Numbered from the stretch's first letter, positions 1 through 9,443 are shown. The stretch: 20,482 nt of DNA from Irineochytrium annulatum (GCA_027600665.1 JADGJL010000469.1:1-20482); one strand, 5' to 3'. Numbers and translations: made by a program. The notes: generated from the letters alone by a model not told the origin.

Positions 1-264
1 GGAGGGAAGGGGGCGGCGTTGCCAGAATATGTGCACCCGGCTGTGGAATTCTTCCAAAGGATGGAGGAGGAGCAGATTGAGATCGACAAGAGGTTCAAGG
101 AGGAGCAGCTTAAAGTGTGAGTGGATTTTGGATGTTGCTTTGTCTCCGTGGTCGGCGATTTGGTGCTGAACTGTGATTTTTCCAGCATCGATGCAAAGCG
201 GAAGGTCATGGACTCGATGGCGCAGTTCGAGAGCCGTAACATGAAGAAGGGAGAGGATGCGTAG
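1..264 (+). CDS. 3' end of an unrecognised protein gene (5' truncated by the window)
   Basis: Two exons are visible, 1-116 and 186-264, joined across an intron with donor GTGAGT at 117 and acceptor TTTTTCCAG ending at 185. The frame is open from base 1, and the junction codon GT|C gives valine. The stop is TAG at 262-264. The visible C-terminal 64 residues are highly charged (runs such as MEEEQIEIDKRFKEEQ and DAKRKVMDSMAQFESR) and should form one long amphipathic helix or short coiled coil. I see no catalytic motif and do not recognise the family. The intron closes cleanly and the charge pattern continues through it, so this is very likely a real gene end. The start and full length lie outside the window. 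Confidence 0.65.
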
Positions 265-943
265 ATGATTGGGAGGGGCAGCAGCCCAACAAGTATGCAA
301 GATACCTACCTCCATGAGATGCATGATGGTTTCGCATATGCTTGTTGAATGAACAAAATCATTCATTACCAGTTTTAAACCTGCATGGCAACACATAATT
401 TCCATTGAATATTCGAATTAAGTTACAGTAATGGCAGCAGATGGTGGGCCATAAGTCGTCATAATTCAAGGGAGCGGTGGCGAAATATGGGTACCTAAAG
501 GACGGGACGACTTACAATTAACGCCATCATTGGCGGCTCTGACGGACGGGGGAAGACCCTCGGCATGCAATTTATATGGTCGGACTTCCGTGAAAACCTA
601 ATGCACCGACCTAGCGAATCGCGGACATTGATTCTCCTGGGCCGATACGAAAAAGGAGCGGTTTGCGAGAAGCTTCCGCTGACAATGCGCCTAATAAGCA
701 GAAGATGGCTCCAATGCGGATTTGGGTGCGTCGTTAAGCGGTGAGCCAAAGTGTTCTGAAAGTCTACGGTCCCAATGAAGCAGTCCAGAAGCCGTCCTGC
801 CCAGCAACGATCACCGTACCATCCAGGCCGCATGAGGAACGGAGAAGTATTCGCCCTGCTAGAAGCACACGAACTGCACGACCTCCCCAAGATGGCCGTC
901 TCTGTCCAAAATTTGACGTTCAGCCAATCCTTCATCAGCTGTG
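265..943. other. Intergenic region between the truncated gene and DRC5
   Basis: This stretch holds the 3' UTR of the first gene and the promoter and 5' UTR of the next. The first part (about 300-450) is AT-richer and has no coding signal. Open frames on both strands in 495-940 lack recognisable domains and probably arise from the GC-rich composition. I find no clear TATA box or RNA gene. Confidence 0.5.
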
Positions 944-2868
944 ATGCAGGAGCCGCCGCCAGCCGCCGCTGCCCCGGCCCCGGAGGCCGCCACCGGCCTC
1001 CTCGGCTCCTCTAACACCCTTGGCAGCAACATTAACAATGCCCCGCAAGCCGCCAACCGTCGACCCTCCATGATCCCGCCCAGCGATGCCGCCGCTGCTG
1101 CAAACAACGCCACACCGGCAGCCTTCCGATCCCAGATGTCGTTGTATGAGGGCGGCGGCGGTGGTGGTGCGGATGGTGGCGGTGGGACCATAAACCCGTA
1201 CGCGGGCCTGTCGGGCAAGGAGAGGAAGATGGCGCAGAGGCGATGCATCGCCGAGGACCCGGAGTGGAATCTGGCCGTCGTGGATAGGTTGACGGAGATC
1301 TGCGTGCGGGTGATTGTGAACAACTTTGAGAGTGAGTCTTCGTTTCGCTTCGACTGAAGACCGGTCTGACGCGGTACAAACAGAGAAACCCCAGCTGAGC
1401 GGCGTCCCGGACAAATACCGCCAGAACGTCCTTTCAGCCATCTCCGTTAATCTCCCCCTCTCTCTCGGTGGGCCCCTGATCCCGGACGAGGCCTACTGGC
1501 AGCGCCGCGCGCTCTCCCGCTTCCGGAACTGCGACACGGGTCGCCACGGTGGATCATGGAAGCGGCTGTTCTTTGAGTTGCACGTCCAGGCTCTGGCGGA
1601 GGGATTCATACCAAAGAAGGATGCCGGGATGGACGAGCTGTCGGAGCTGGAGAAGGAATTGAAGATGGCGAGCCCATTCCTTGAGGGTTTGCATGTTAGG
1701 CAGATGATGCCGATGCAGCCGCCGGAGGGGTCGGTCGTGAAGGCCACGGACCCGCATCCGGATCATGTGGATATGGGGTTGTTCTTTGGGGCGTTGACGA
1801 ATTTGAAAACGTTAAAGCTTTACTATGGGTGAGCACGGCGAAACCAAAGGAAAAAGGAATATGGTCGTTGACTGACTATATTGCATACGATCTTCCGTAG
1901 GGTGCTGGACTGCGGCATCAACTTTAACTGGAACGTGTTTGGGATGACCATCAACGACTGCGCGGCGCTCTGCAACTCGCTTAAGCACAACAATGTGCTC
2001 CGGAGCCTGACCATTCAGATGAGCGGCGTCGATGATGACCGGATCCGACTACTCGCGAGCGCGCTCCTTGATAACAAAACGCTCGAGCATTTAGGTAAGC
2101 AGCAATAGTAGAAGATAACCCTTTAACCTTTTTAAACAGACGTCTCCCACAACAAAATCGGCGACCCCGGAGCCCGGGGCCTTTCAAAACTCCTTCTCTC
2201 TCCTCACACAGCCCTCACCACCCTCTCCCTCGCCAACAACCGCATCACACGTCTAGGCGCGCAATCTCTCTCCCGCTCCCTCGCCGTTAACACCGTCCTT
2301 TTGGACCTCAACCTCCGCATGAACCAGCTCGGCGACCATGGAGGGGCCGCGCTCTGCGCCGGTCTCGGCAAAGGTTTGGCGACGTCGAAGCTCCGGACGC
2401 TGGATTTGAGCTCCAATGGGCTGGGCTCGGAGACGGTCGCGATGCTCTGCGCGCTGTTGAGGAGGAATGGGAAGGCGTTGACAAGTTTGGATGTGAGTTG
2501 TAACAGGTTGGGGAATTGTCCCGGGGGTGGCGGGGCCGCAGCGGGTGGTGGTGTTGCGGGAGGAAGCAACACGACATTTGTGGCGCCAGTTGCGCCGGCG
2601 GCGGGGATGTCGGTTGTGGGTGGGAGGCCGATGAGTGGGAAAGCGGAGGGTGGGGATTTGGCTGGGAAGATGCTATTTGAAGCTATCAGCCAGAACAAGG
2701 TTTGTCAATAGCATTGTTAGAGCACATCTCTGGCGTGGAGTCCTCTAAAGACGTTTTTTTTTTTTTTTTCCATAGTACATCACGCATCTCGATATTCGAG
2801 TCACCGACTTATCGCCAGAGTTCTCGATGGCGATTAAGGGCATCGTGACGGAAAATTGCCAACAATAA
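944..2868 (+). CDS. Dynein regulatory complex subunit 5 (TCTE1-like), leucine-rich repeat protein
   Basis: Five exons: 944-1331, 1384-1828, 1901-2094, 2140-2699, 2776-2868 (1680 nt, 559 aa). The ATG at 944 is the first one after an in-frame TGA at 914. Residues 1-85 are low complexity (Ala/Pro/Asn, then a Gly tract). A conserved block follows (about 85-220) with LSGVPDKYRQ, an LPLSL stretch, IPDEAYWQRR and GGSWKRLFFELHVQ; this resembles the N-terminal region of the DRC5/TCTE1 family. From about residue 260 there are leucine-rich repeats of the ribonuclease-inhibitor type (LxxLxLxxNxI, e.g. LTTLSLANNRI, LRTLDLSSNGL, LTSLDVSCNRL). A Gly/Ala/Val-rich insert (about 470-515) interrupts them. In flagellated eukaryotes this subunit belongs to the nexin-dynein regulatory complex that coordinates axonemal dyneins, so it implies a motile stage. 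Family length is usually near 500 aa; the excess is low-complexity sequence. Assignment is from memory of family motifs. Confidence 0.82.
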
Positions 2869-2887
2869 TGATTGACGACACTAGATT

Positions 2888-2893
2888 AATAAA
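2888..2893 (+). promoter_or_regulatory. Possible polyadenylation signal of DRC5
   Basis: A canonical AATAAA lies 20 bases after the DRC5 stop codon, in an AT-rich stretch. Fungal poly(A) signals are often degenerate, so this is suggestive only. Confidence 0.35.
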
Positions 2894-3070
2894 GCCGCCA
2901 CAAATGCGGAGGAAACAGAAAGGATAAAACGAATGCATCACGGATAAAATGACATCGCATCACGCATCCCTGTGCCCTCGTTCCCAACGCGATGAAGCCA
3001 TATAACTCCGAACCTAAATTCGCGACGGCGGGGAGGGCCGGCTCGTCAGCGACCGAGTCCCTATCGAAGT

Positions 3071-3387
3071 CGTCGATATTGATTACTCGGTGGTCGTAGC
3101 GGGTGCTGCCATTGCGCTGACGGCTGAACTGGTTAAGTAGGGTGGAATTACCCATAGGCGCGACGGCTCTTGAAGCCGAGGGCCGCAAAATTGGCAAGTA
3201 TCAGGCCATCTGTAACGACCACGAATATAGCTTTATCCCGCTGGCTTTTGACGTTTTTGGTTTCACGTCTCCCCTTGCTTCCTCCTATGTGGCTTCCGCT
3301 ATTGTTTATCGCCGTATTTCAATCGCCATAGTTCGGGGTTCTGCGCGCCAGCTTCTCAGCCGCGTACCCCCTGACATCTTTGTCTGA
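3071..3387 (+). pseudogene. Possible decayed C-terminal tail of a non-LTR retrotransposon reverse transcriptase
   Basis: The frame that opens after a TGA at 3118 runs to a TGA at 3387. It carries ALEAEGRKIGKYQAIC, then EYSFIPLAFDVFG. This resembles the 'A-A-x-x-K-x-x-K-Y ... F-x-P-x-x-x-x-x-F-G' tail common downstream of LINE-type reverse transcriptases in fungi and algae. A different frame just upstream (from about 3071) reads IEVVDIDYSVVVAGA, which could be the preceding 'xxVDV' strand after a frameshift. There is no ATG in the frame near its start, no catalytic RT core, and the piece is under 110 codons. If the resemblance is real it is a relic; a small unrelated protein or chance are alternatives. 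Confidence 0.3.
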
Positions 3388-3648
3388 TCAAGTATTTTGA
3401 TTTTACGTAAATTAAGCAATATTCCAATGTATTATCAAATTGCAATTATTAAAGGCCAATTTGACGATCGATGTTGGATGTGGCATATGTCGCGGTTACT
3501 CTGCAAACAGCACGCCCCGAAGCCGCTTTTGACAGGGGCCCTTGATCCAGATCCGAGGAGGTCGGTCTCTCGGGGATTACCATCCGCGGCCCGCTGGTCG
3601 GCCCGGATGTCGATCCCCCCCACATCGGCCTCCTTGTCACCAGGCGGC
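3388..3648. other. Upstream region of the secreted-protein gene
   Basis: Bases 3390-3470 are AT-rich, then the sequence becomes GC-rich. There are in-frame upstream ATGs (at 3487 and 3607), but starting there would bury the signal peptide. No clear TATA box is seen. Confidence 0.4.
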
Positions 3649-4938
3649 ATGCGACGACGACGGACAGGGCTCCCCGGCACCACCCGGCTCCTCATCCCAT
3701 TCCTCTCGCTCGCATGGATCGCCTCATCCCATGCCGCGACAACGCTTCAGAGGTAAGTGATGCCCATCGTTCAATCCTCCCAGGGAATGACCCAATCCTC
3801 CATTCCTCCCTCAACACATCAGCGCAACACAGCCCATCGTTCCCGGCTCTTTGAACACGAACGCGTGGGTAGGCGTTTACGCCAACATGACGACGCCCGT
3901 CTGCAAGACCACCACCACCACCAAGACCACCAACACCACCGCCGCGGCCAATTACTGCGCCGTCGCCTGCACGTCCTCCTTTGTCATCGAGCTCTTCCCC
4001 GAGGGAACGCTGGTCGTCCTCGACTTTCCTTTCATCCAGGGCTGCGTATGTGGGTTGCTCGCTTCTGGGACTTAATCAGTTGAAGTGTGATGTTGATTTG
4101 TTTGCATGGTGCAGGCCCGATTTTCTTCTGGGTGAACAGCATATCAACCGACTCCGGATCCGGCGTCAGCACCATCACGGCATCGGCGCCCGACGGCACC
4201 GTCGTCTTCTCCCTCTCGAACCAATCCCGCGTCTACAACAAGACCTCCACCACCTCCCCCTCCTCATCTCCGACGCCTTCGCCTGGCAGCATCATCGCCG
4301 GGAACAGCTACACATCCACGGTGGCGTACAGCGCGCAGGGCTCCTGCAGCGGCAGTTTCGCGAGGGATGTCCCCGGCGCGGACATGTCCCCCGTGCTCCC
4401 GCTGCCGAGCGATCCGGCGGATTGGATCCCGCTGTGGATGAGCGCGGCGCTAGGGAAGTTTAAGCCGCAGGTGGCGAACCCTTGTGGCGGGGAGTGAGTA
4501 ACTTCATATTTGTTTTTTGCGAAGGAATCCTTAAAGGGCGCTTCTTTCCATAGGAGTGCGGATCTACTCACGATGTCGTGCAGGTAAGCATTGCCACCGC
4601 CCTCTTTCTTCTCACGCCTCCCTATTAGCGCTAAATGCGCCACGGGCTTTACTCTCACCCTCGACGCCCAAAACCGCATCTCCCTCTCCTTCCCCAGCGT
4701 CACCGGCTGCAATTGCCCGGCCCCCTCCGTGGCGCAAATCATGTCAGGCCCTCCGGCATCGCTGACGTTCTACCCCCTGGGCGTGGTCTCGGAAATCCCC
4801 GTGCCGTTGAACCTGCAGGGGATGACGGTCCAGAGCATTGTGGAGATTGAGCTGCAGGAGAACCTGTGGACGTTGCCGGCTGTTTCGATCTTTTTTGGGA
4901 CAGGAGCGTTTTGTTCGGGGACTTACACGATTAGTTGA
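3649..4938 (+). CDS. Secreted cysteine-containing protein of unknown function
   Basis: Five exons: 3649-3752, 3823-4049, 4115-4493, 4554-4583, 4629-4938 (1050 nt, 349 aa). The ATG at 3649 was chosen because it gives a textbook secretion signal: four arginines, a hydrophobic core (LLIPFLSLAWIA) and an SSHAA cleavage region. In-frame ATGs at 3607 and earlier are possible but less natural. The mature part has a Thr-rich tract (TTTTTKTTNTT), N-x-S/T sites, about a dozen Cys, a Ser/Pro/Thr linker (about residues 155-175) and a beta-rich C-terminal part ending in FCSGTYTIS. There is no GPI or membrane tail, so an extracellular or wall-associated protein is inferred. I do not recognise the family. 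The second intron uses donor GTGGGT at 4050, because the nearer GTATGT at 4046 would lead to a stop. The fourth exon is only 30 nt. The downstream neighbour is convergent. Confidence 0.7.
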
Positions 4939-5299
4939 GGGTGGTATGGCGATGAGGTCCGTTGTGGGGTGTGACGGGGTTTCGACGGCTGCGGAGGTCT
5001 CGCGGCGGTTTGTGCCGCTGCAAGTTATCTAATGACACTGCCTTAGTATTTAATGTCGAGGCGATATGTTGAGCTATGATGTTAAAAGCATGTAAATGTT
5101 AGCATCAATACAGTAATTTTTTAGCCGGTCAGAACACATCCGAAAGGAATATGGGAACAATTATCAGTGCAAGCGGACGCTATATTGACTTCAGCAATCG
5201 CAGAAAGAACAAGAGTAAATCCAAGAGGCAAAGAACATCACTCAAAACTACATAGAAGTGCACTGCCAAAACATAGTTCATAAGGTCAAACGTCACAAA
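4939..5299. other. Convergent intergenic region (3' UTRs)
   Basis: AT-rich, without a gene-like open frame in its 3' two thirds. It should hold the 3' UTRs of the secreted-protein gene (from the left) and of the methyltransferase (from the right). Confidence 0.5.
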
Positions 5300-6124
5300 C
5301 TACTTCTTTTTAATCGCACGCGCCTGGATCCTCACATAATCCGCCGTCCACTTCCCCTCCCTATCGCACAGGACCGGCTCCAACTCCTTACATACCTCCC
5401 CTTTAATCTCATCCACCGTCCCCTCATCCAACCCTTTAAAGAAGGCCGTCGACAACGTGTCAAGCCAGTCCCTCATGTGCCCGGGCAGCGGCGTCGGCCT
5501 AGCGAAGGTCCTGACTACAACATCGTCAAACCCGCTCTTGATCAACAGCGCCTCGTACTCCTTCACCGTCGGGAAATACCACGGCGACCTCTTCCGCCCA
5601 TCGAGCCCGCGACGATCCGCGGCAGCTATGAGCGCGGCGTGGATGGTCGCGATGTTCATGTGCCCGCCAAGCTCGACCACAAAGCGACCGCCCGGTTGCA
5701 GGCAGGCCAACGCGCCCCGCACCACGGCCTCCGGGTCGCGCTTCATCCAGTGCAAGGCCGCGGAGGAGAAGACGGCCGTGTACGACGCGTCCGCAAAGGC
5801 GCTGCCGGGGAGTTCCTGCGCATCGAAGACGTGGTACGTCGCGTTCTGCAGCCCGAGGGCGCGGGCGGAGGTGGAGGCGGCGGAGATCATGGACTGGGAT
5901 GAGTCGATTCCGACGACGCGCTGGCAGGCGAAGCCGTTCGCGTTCGCGTCCGCAGGCTGGGCGAGTCGATTCGTGATGACGGCGTCGCCGCAGCCGATGT
6001 CCAGGATGATGTCGGAGGGCTGAGGTGCCAGGAGGGAGAGGATGGAGTCCGAGAGGGCGGGCACGAAGGCGGCGTTCTTCTTGTAGGCGTCCGCAGACCA
6101 GTTGTCCTGCGTGGTCGGGGCCAT
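5300..6124 (-). CDS. Class I SAM-dependent methyltransferase (trans-aconitate methyltransferase-like)
   Basis: A single uninterrupted exon encodes 274 aa. The Rossmann-fold signature IILDIGCGDA (about residues 39-48) is motif I for S-adenosylmethionine binding. VVGIDSSQSM (about 70-79) supplies the acidic residue at the end of strand 2. FDAQELP (about 100-106) and FSSAALHWM (about 119-127) are motifs II/III, and LQPGGRFVVE is the post-motif. The ALHWM block and C-terminal layout resemble the bacterial/fungal trans-aconitate-type methyltransferases acting on small acids, but the substrate cannot be read from sequence. No signal peptide is seen, so the protein is probably cytosolic. It is the only intronless gene here and is divergent from the ACT-domain gene, with 183 bases between starts. 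Codon use looks like its neighbours. Confidence 0.85.
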   Translation of the reverse strand: MAPTTQDNWSADAYKKNAAFVPALSDSILSLLAPQPSDIILDIGCGDAVITNRLAQPADANANGFACQRVVGIDSSQSMISAASTSARALGLQNATYHVFDAQELPGSAFADASYTAVFSSAALHWMKRDPEAVVRGALACLQPGGRFVVELGGHMNIATIHAALIAAADRRGLDGRKRSPWYFPTVKEYEALLIKSGFDDVVVRTFARPTPLPGHMRDWLDTLSTAFFKGLDEGTVDEIKGEVCKELEPVLCDREGKWTADYVRIQARAIKKK

Positions 6125-6173
6125 TGCTCGGATCTCGTTAGCTCCTTGTGGATAGCGCGGAATCCCAGGAGCG

Positions 6174-6182
6174 CTTTATATA
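6174..6182 (-). promoter_or_regulatory. TATA box of the methyltransferase gene
   Basis: On the minus strand this reads TATATAAAG, a near-perfect TATA element, about 50 bases upstream of the methyltransferase ATG. It sits within the 183-base divergent promoter shared with the ACT-domain gene. Confidence 0.55.
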
Positions 6183-6307
6183 TGCAGGATAACAACAGAT
6201 CTGCGATCTCCCCAACTCCGTCAAACTCGAACTCGGAAGTGACAAGCTCGATATCACTTCCTGATCAGCCCGAAGTTCACGCGACCCGAGGACAAGAGCA
6301 CTCCAAC

Positions 6308-6769
6308 ATGCAGCTCCGGAAGATGCAGGGCACCTACGGGATCTACAAGTACTGACGTCCCCCCGTTCCCTCCGCATCTCCGCTTCTCACTCCGCATTTC
6401 CGCAGATACCCGCCAGCCGCCACAGTGAAGCTCTGGCCGCAGCTCCTCCCCCTCACAGAGCCCTCTGGCGCCTCTTTGTTCAATCTCTCCGTGACCGACA
6501 AGGAGCTCTCGATCGTCACGTCCGCACCGCTTGCCGCCGTCGAAGGGTACGCGTTCCATGCCGAGACGGGCTACGCCGCCTTTGGGATAGTCGGGAATCT
6601 GGACTTCGGGCTTGTGGGCATACTGAGCAAAATCACGGGGGCGCTTGCGGAGGCCGAGATCCCGGTGTTCGCCATCTCGACCTACGACACGGATTACGTG
6701 CTGGTCAAGGAGGAGAATAAGGAGAAGGCGTTGACGGCGTTGCAGGGGAAGGGCTATTCGTTGGCGTGA
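6308..6769 (+). CDS. Small ACT-domain protein (CASTOR/ACT_7-like)
   Basis: Two exons, 6308-6348 and 6406-6769 (405 nt, 134 aa). The intron has donor GTACTG and acceptor TTTCCGCAG, and the junction codon AA|A keeps the frame. The N-terminal half has LSIVTS and a VEGYAFHAETGYAAFGI stretch. The C-terminal part has the ACT pattern FGLVGILSKITGALAEAEIPVFAISTYDTDYVLV, a beta-alpha-beta unit whose glycine at the first turn usually contacts an amino-acid ligand. This two-part layout is typical of small stand-alone ACT proteins in bacteria and fungi, related to the ACT modules of the arginine sensor CASTOR and to aspartate kinase regulatory domains. An amino-acid-sensing or regulatory role is inferred; ligand and partner are unknown. 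No targeting signal is seen. Confidence 0.83.
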
Positions 6770-7068
6770 TGGGTTGGGGGTTACAGTGTTTGCATGCAAT
6801 GTAATATGTAATATAAGCAACATCAGAGTTATGAAGTACAAGATAATTGTGGCCTTTCAATTCTTCTTGTTGCAGCAAGACATTTTGGGAAAGGATGGTC
6901 GAAACAAGACACGGGGGAAGGATGTAAGTAGTAGGCTGACATAGGAGAATCTTGGCACGGTATTTTTCCAACATTAATGATAATCCCCCTTTTAAGAGAT
7001 AATGTCATGAGCCATCTCCTTATCATGAGGCTCGCTTTATAAGGCTCCACAACCCTTCTCATCAATTT

Positions 7069-8362
7069 CTAGGAAAAACTAATGGACTCGTCCCCAACCT
7101 TGGGCAGATAAGTCCTGTCTGCCTTCTGGCCGACAACGGGCACCCTCTTCCCCGCTGCCGTGCTCATGACGACCTCGTCGCTCTCCGAGATGAAGTCGAC
7201 GGCGAACCTCGTGCTGTTGAGCGTCGCGTGCGCGTACCCATAAACGTTGGCGACCTCCTGCCCCGGCACAGAAGGGTCAACAGGCGCGCAGCCCGTGTCG
7301 ACGTTGCCCCCGGATCCGACCTGGAGCTGGAGCGTCTGGTTGGGGTATGTGTAGTGCGCGAGCGTGTGGTGGTGGCCGTTGATGTAGGCGGTAGGCTGCC
7401 ATTTGGCGATGAGGTCAGCGACGGAGGACATATGCTCGGCACTGTGGAAAGACATTATCTGGTTAAAAACAAGAAAAATTTTGAATGCGGAGGAACGTGA
7501 GGGACGCACCTCTCAACGTCGGACGCGCAGGTGAAGATCTGGTGGTGCCCGATCACGAAGACGAACTCGTCGGCGTTGGCGTCCTCCAGCGACGCGTCGA
7601 TCCACGCCAGCTGCTTCTGGACTGTGTGCTTGCTGTCGCTCCATCCGGCGTCGTTGATGTTCTTCTCCACCTTCTTCTTGCCGTTGAACCCATAAAACAG
7701 GAGGTCGGTCTCGATGAAAATAAAGGACGCGTGCGCCCCGGCGTCCAGAGCGACGCGCTGCACGTAGAAATAGGCGGGGAGATACCATAGCGAGTTTGAC
7801 TTGGCGAACGCATACTGGTACTTGGGGCTGCCGCGCGAGTACCAGTCATGGTTGCCGAGGGTGACCCACCAAGGAATGGAGGAGAGGTGGCCTTTGTACA
7901 CGTTGGACCAGAGGGTGGTGAACTTGTCGTCGTCGTCCGATTGAACACCGTCGTAGGAGTAGTCGCCGCCAGCGTAAAAGTTGTCGCCGACGGAAATGAC
8001 GAGCTGCAACCGGCTTGGGATTTAATCAAGACGTCACGTGAAAAAAATACGGGGATAAAAAACACCCACGTCAGAGTTGTAGGTCTTCGCCCGCGATCGC
8101 ATCGAGTCGGCCACGCCCTGCTGGTCTGTGATGTCATCCTGGTCTGCGGCGGAAACTATATCAGCAATGGTTCTTCCCGTACGCCCGTTCCGTCTCGACA
8201 CTCACTTCCCCAGTCCCCAAGGATCATGAAATTCATTCCATTGGGGAAGGAGCTGGGCGTCTTGATGATGGTGGACTTCGCCGCGGCCGGCGCGGCCGGC
8301 GCGGCCCCGACGAGGCTGGCGCCGGCGCAGACGACGGCGAGGAGGATGAGGTCGGCACGCAT
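7069..8362 (-). CDS. Secreted purple acid phosphatase (tartrate-resistant acid phosphatase type)
   Basis: Four exons on the minus strand: 8206-8362, 8070-8143, 7510-8003, 7069-7441 (1098 nt, 365 aa). A signal peptide (residues 1 to about 21, ILLAVVCAGASLVGA) is followed by an Ala-rich linker. All metal-ligand motifs of the dinuclear metallophosphatase family are present in order: GDWG (Asp50), GDNFY (Asp84, Tyr87), GNHDW (Asn128, His129), GHHQ (His230) and NGHHH (His265, His267). The enzyme should hydrolyse phosphomonoesters outside the cell or in the vacuole using an Fe(III)-M(II) centre. Length matches the small mammalian-type enzymes (about 325 aa) rather than the large plant type. For the third intron, the acceptor TTTCCACAG at 7442 restores the frame and normal spacing between the last two motifs; a nearer AG would hit a stop. 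It converges with the ACT gene and diverges from the zinc-motif gene. Confidence 0.92.
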
Positions 8363-8614
8363 GAGGAGGTTGAGATTCGGCGGGCATGCGTGCTGGGCTT
8401 AAAGGCTCTCGGTGCATGTCGCACGGCTCAGATGCACGCGCCGCGCAGATTCGGACCTTTCAGTTCGATTACTGACCAGTTGTCATTCAAATATGCGCGC
8501 AGTATCGTTGACTGTTTGCTGATATCAATGTCCGCGACGCCGAACCTTCGGAGGAACGACCACCCAACCCAACTTCCTCCGTCGATGACGATCGCGGCAT
8601 CAGCGCCGCTTTGA
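8363..8614. other. Divergent promoter region between acid phosphatase and zinc-motif gene
   Basis: No recognisable promoter element. A frame open from 8512 (without ATG) and a 28-codon frame from the ATG at 8528 extend through this region. They may be part of the downstream gene's first exon(s). Confidence 0.35.
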
Positions 8615-9443
8615 ATGAGCCCAGTCACGTTTCGGCACGAACGCGATCGAAGAAGGAAGGCGTTCGGCACAGCGAGAGCCCCGCCACGTCCCCGCTGGTC
8701 GATGCCGATCATCGCATCAGCTCCGTCTTCTTTAAACCTAAATGCACGACGTCGACAACCTCAGGAGCGCGGACGAAGCCGCCGGACGAGGACAAGCTGG
8801 CTGGCCTTCCTCGCCCTGGCGGGCGTCGTCTCCGTGACTCCGGGCTCGTTCGACTGCCATTGTGGGAAGACGATTCAGCTGCACAAGAGCCGAGCGTACG
8901 ATCAGAACAACTACTGGACGCATCTCAACGCTTGCAAGGGTCCCAAGCAGGCTGACGCCGCTCGCGAAGGGAAGAGTCGCCGTGCACATGCAAGCGGCGT
9001 GGGGGAGGCCGTGCGGAGGTGGGGTAGGGCGCCGAAACATGCGAGAGCGGTTTCGGGAACGCAAACGATAGAGACCACGGCGGGGCAGCCTATGCGGATG
9101 ATGTCGCCTCCACGCAAAAGGGCGAGAGAGACCGTTGGGGACAAGTCCCAAGAGGGATCCTCCGACGCCGCAAGTCAACCTAACTGATTTGCGGTTGGGG
9201 ACAGCAGGGGTGGGTGCTCACGAGCAGATGCAACGAAAGACCCTGTCGTCAACTCCGTCACTTGAGTGGTCTTCGTCGTCTGGGCCGTCATTTCTTGAGT
9301 CAGCCACATTGTCCGGGTCGTTGATGTCGGCCGTACTCTCGTCCGAGGGCCAAGCAGGAGAAGATGAACGTAGATTGGCGGCCATCAGGTCCGCTCAGGA
9401 TCTGGGCAACGTAATGTCCATGGTGCGTGGGGAAATGACTTAG
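8615..9443 (+). CDS. Zinc-binding CxCGK...H...C motif protein, putative nucleic-acid-binding (structure unresolved)
   Basis: The frame from ATG 8615 to TGA 9187 contains SFDCHCGKTIQLHKSRAY followed by NNYWTHLNAC (about 8848-8936). This Cys-x-Cys-Gly-Lys ... His-x4-Cys arrangement looks like a small zinc-binding module seen repeatedly in basidiomycete and chytrid proteins, often predicted to bind DNA. After it comes a basic stretch with PPRKRARE, a possible nuclear localisation signal. Two other frames look coding on either side. A Ser/Thr/Arg-rich frame is open from 8512 to 8955 and overlaps upstream. A Ser-rich acidic frame ends at TAG 9441-9443. The real protein probably uses parts of all three through introns I cannot place with confidence, or the gene is broken by small indels. 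Treat the span as a locus rather than an exact coding sequence. Confidence 0.45.

Noticed and set aside
495..935. 146-codon open frame on the minus strand upstream of DRC5
   Set aside because: No domain, unusual composition (many Arg, Cys, Trp) and it overlaps the likely DRC5 promoter and leader.
4046..4114. Donor GTATGT at 4046 for the second intron of the secreted-protein gene
   Set aside because: The consensus is better, but joining to the acceptor at 4114 leads to an immediate stop; GTGGGT at 4050 keeps the long downstream frame open.
6254..6841. 195-codon open frame on the minus strand
   Set aside because: It is the antisense of the ACT-domain gene; the plus-strand protein has a clear fold and a clean intron.
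7449..7509. Shorter intron in the acid phosphatase using the AACCAG acceptor
   Set aside because: With the GTGCGT donor it creates a stop codon at once; the acceptor TTTCCACAG at 7442 gives an open frame and normal motif spacing.
8738..9178. 146-codon minus-strand frame overlapping the zinc-motif gene
   Set aside because: It lacks any motif, whereas the plus strand has the CxCGK...H...C module.
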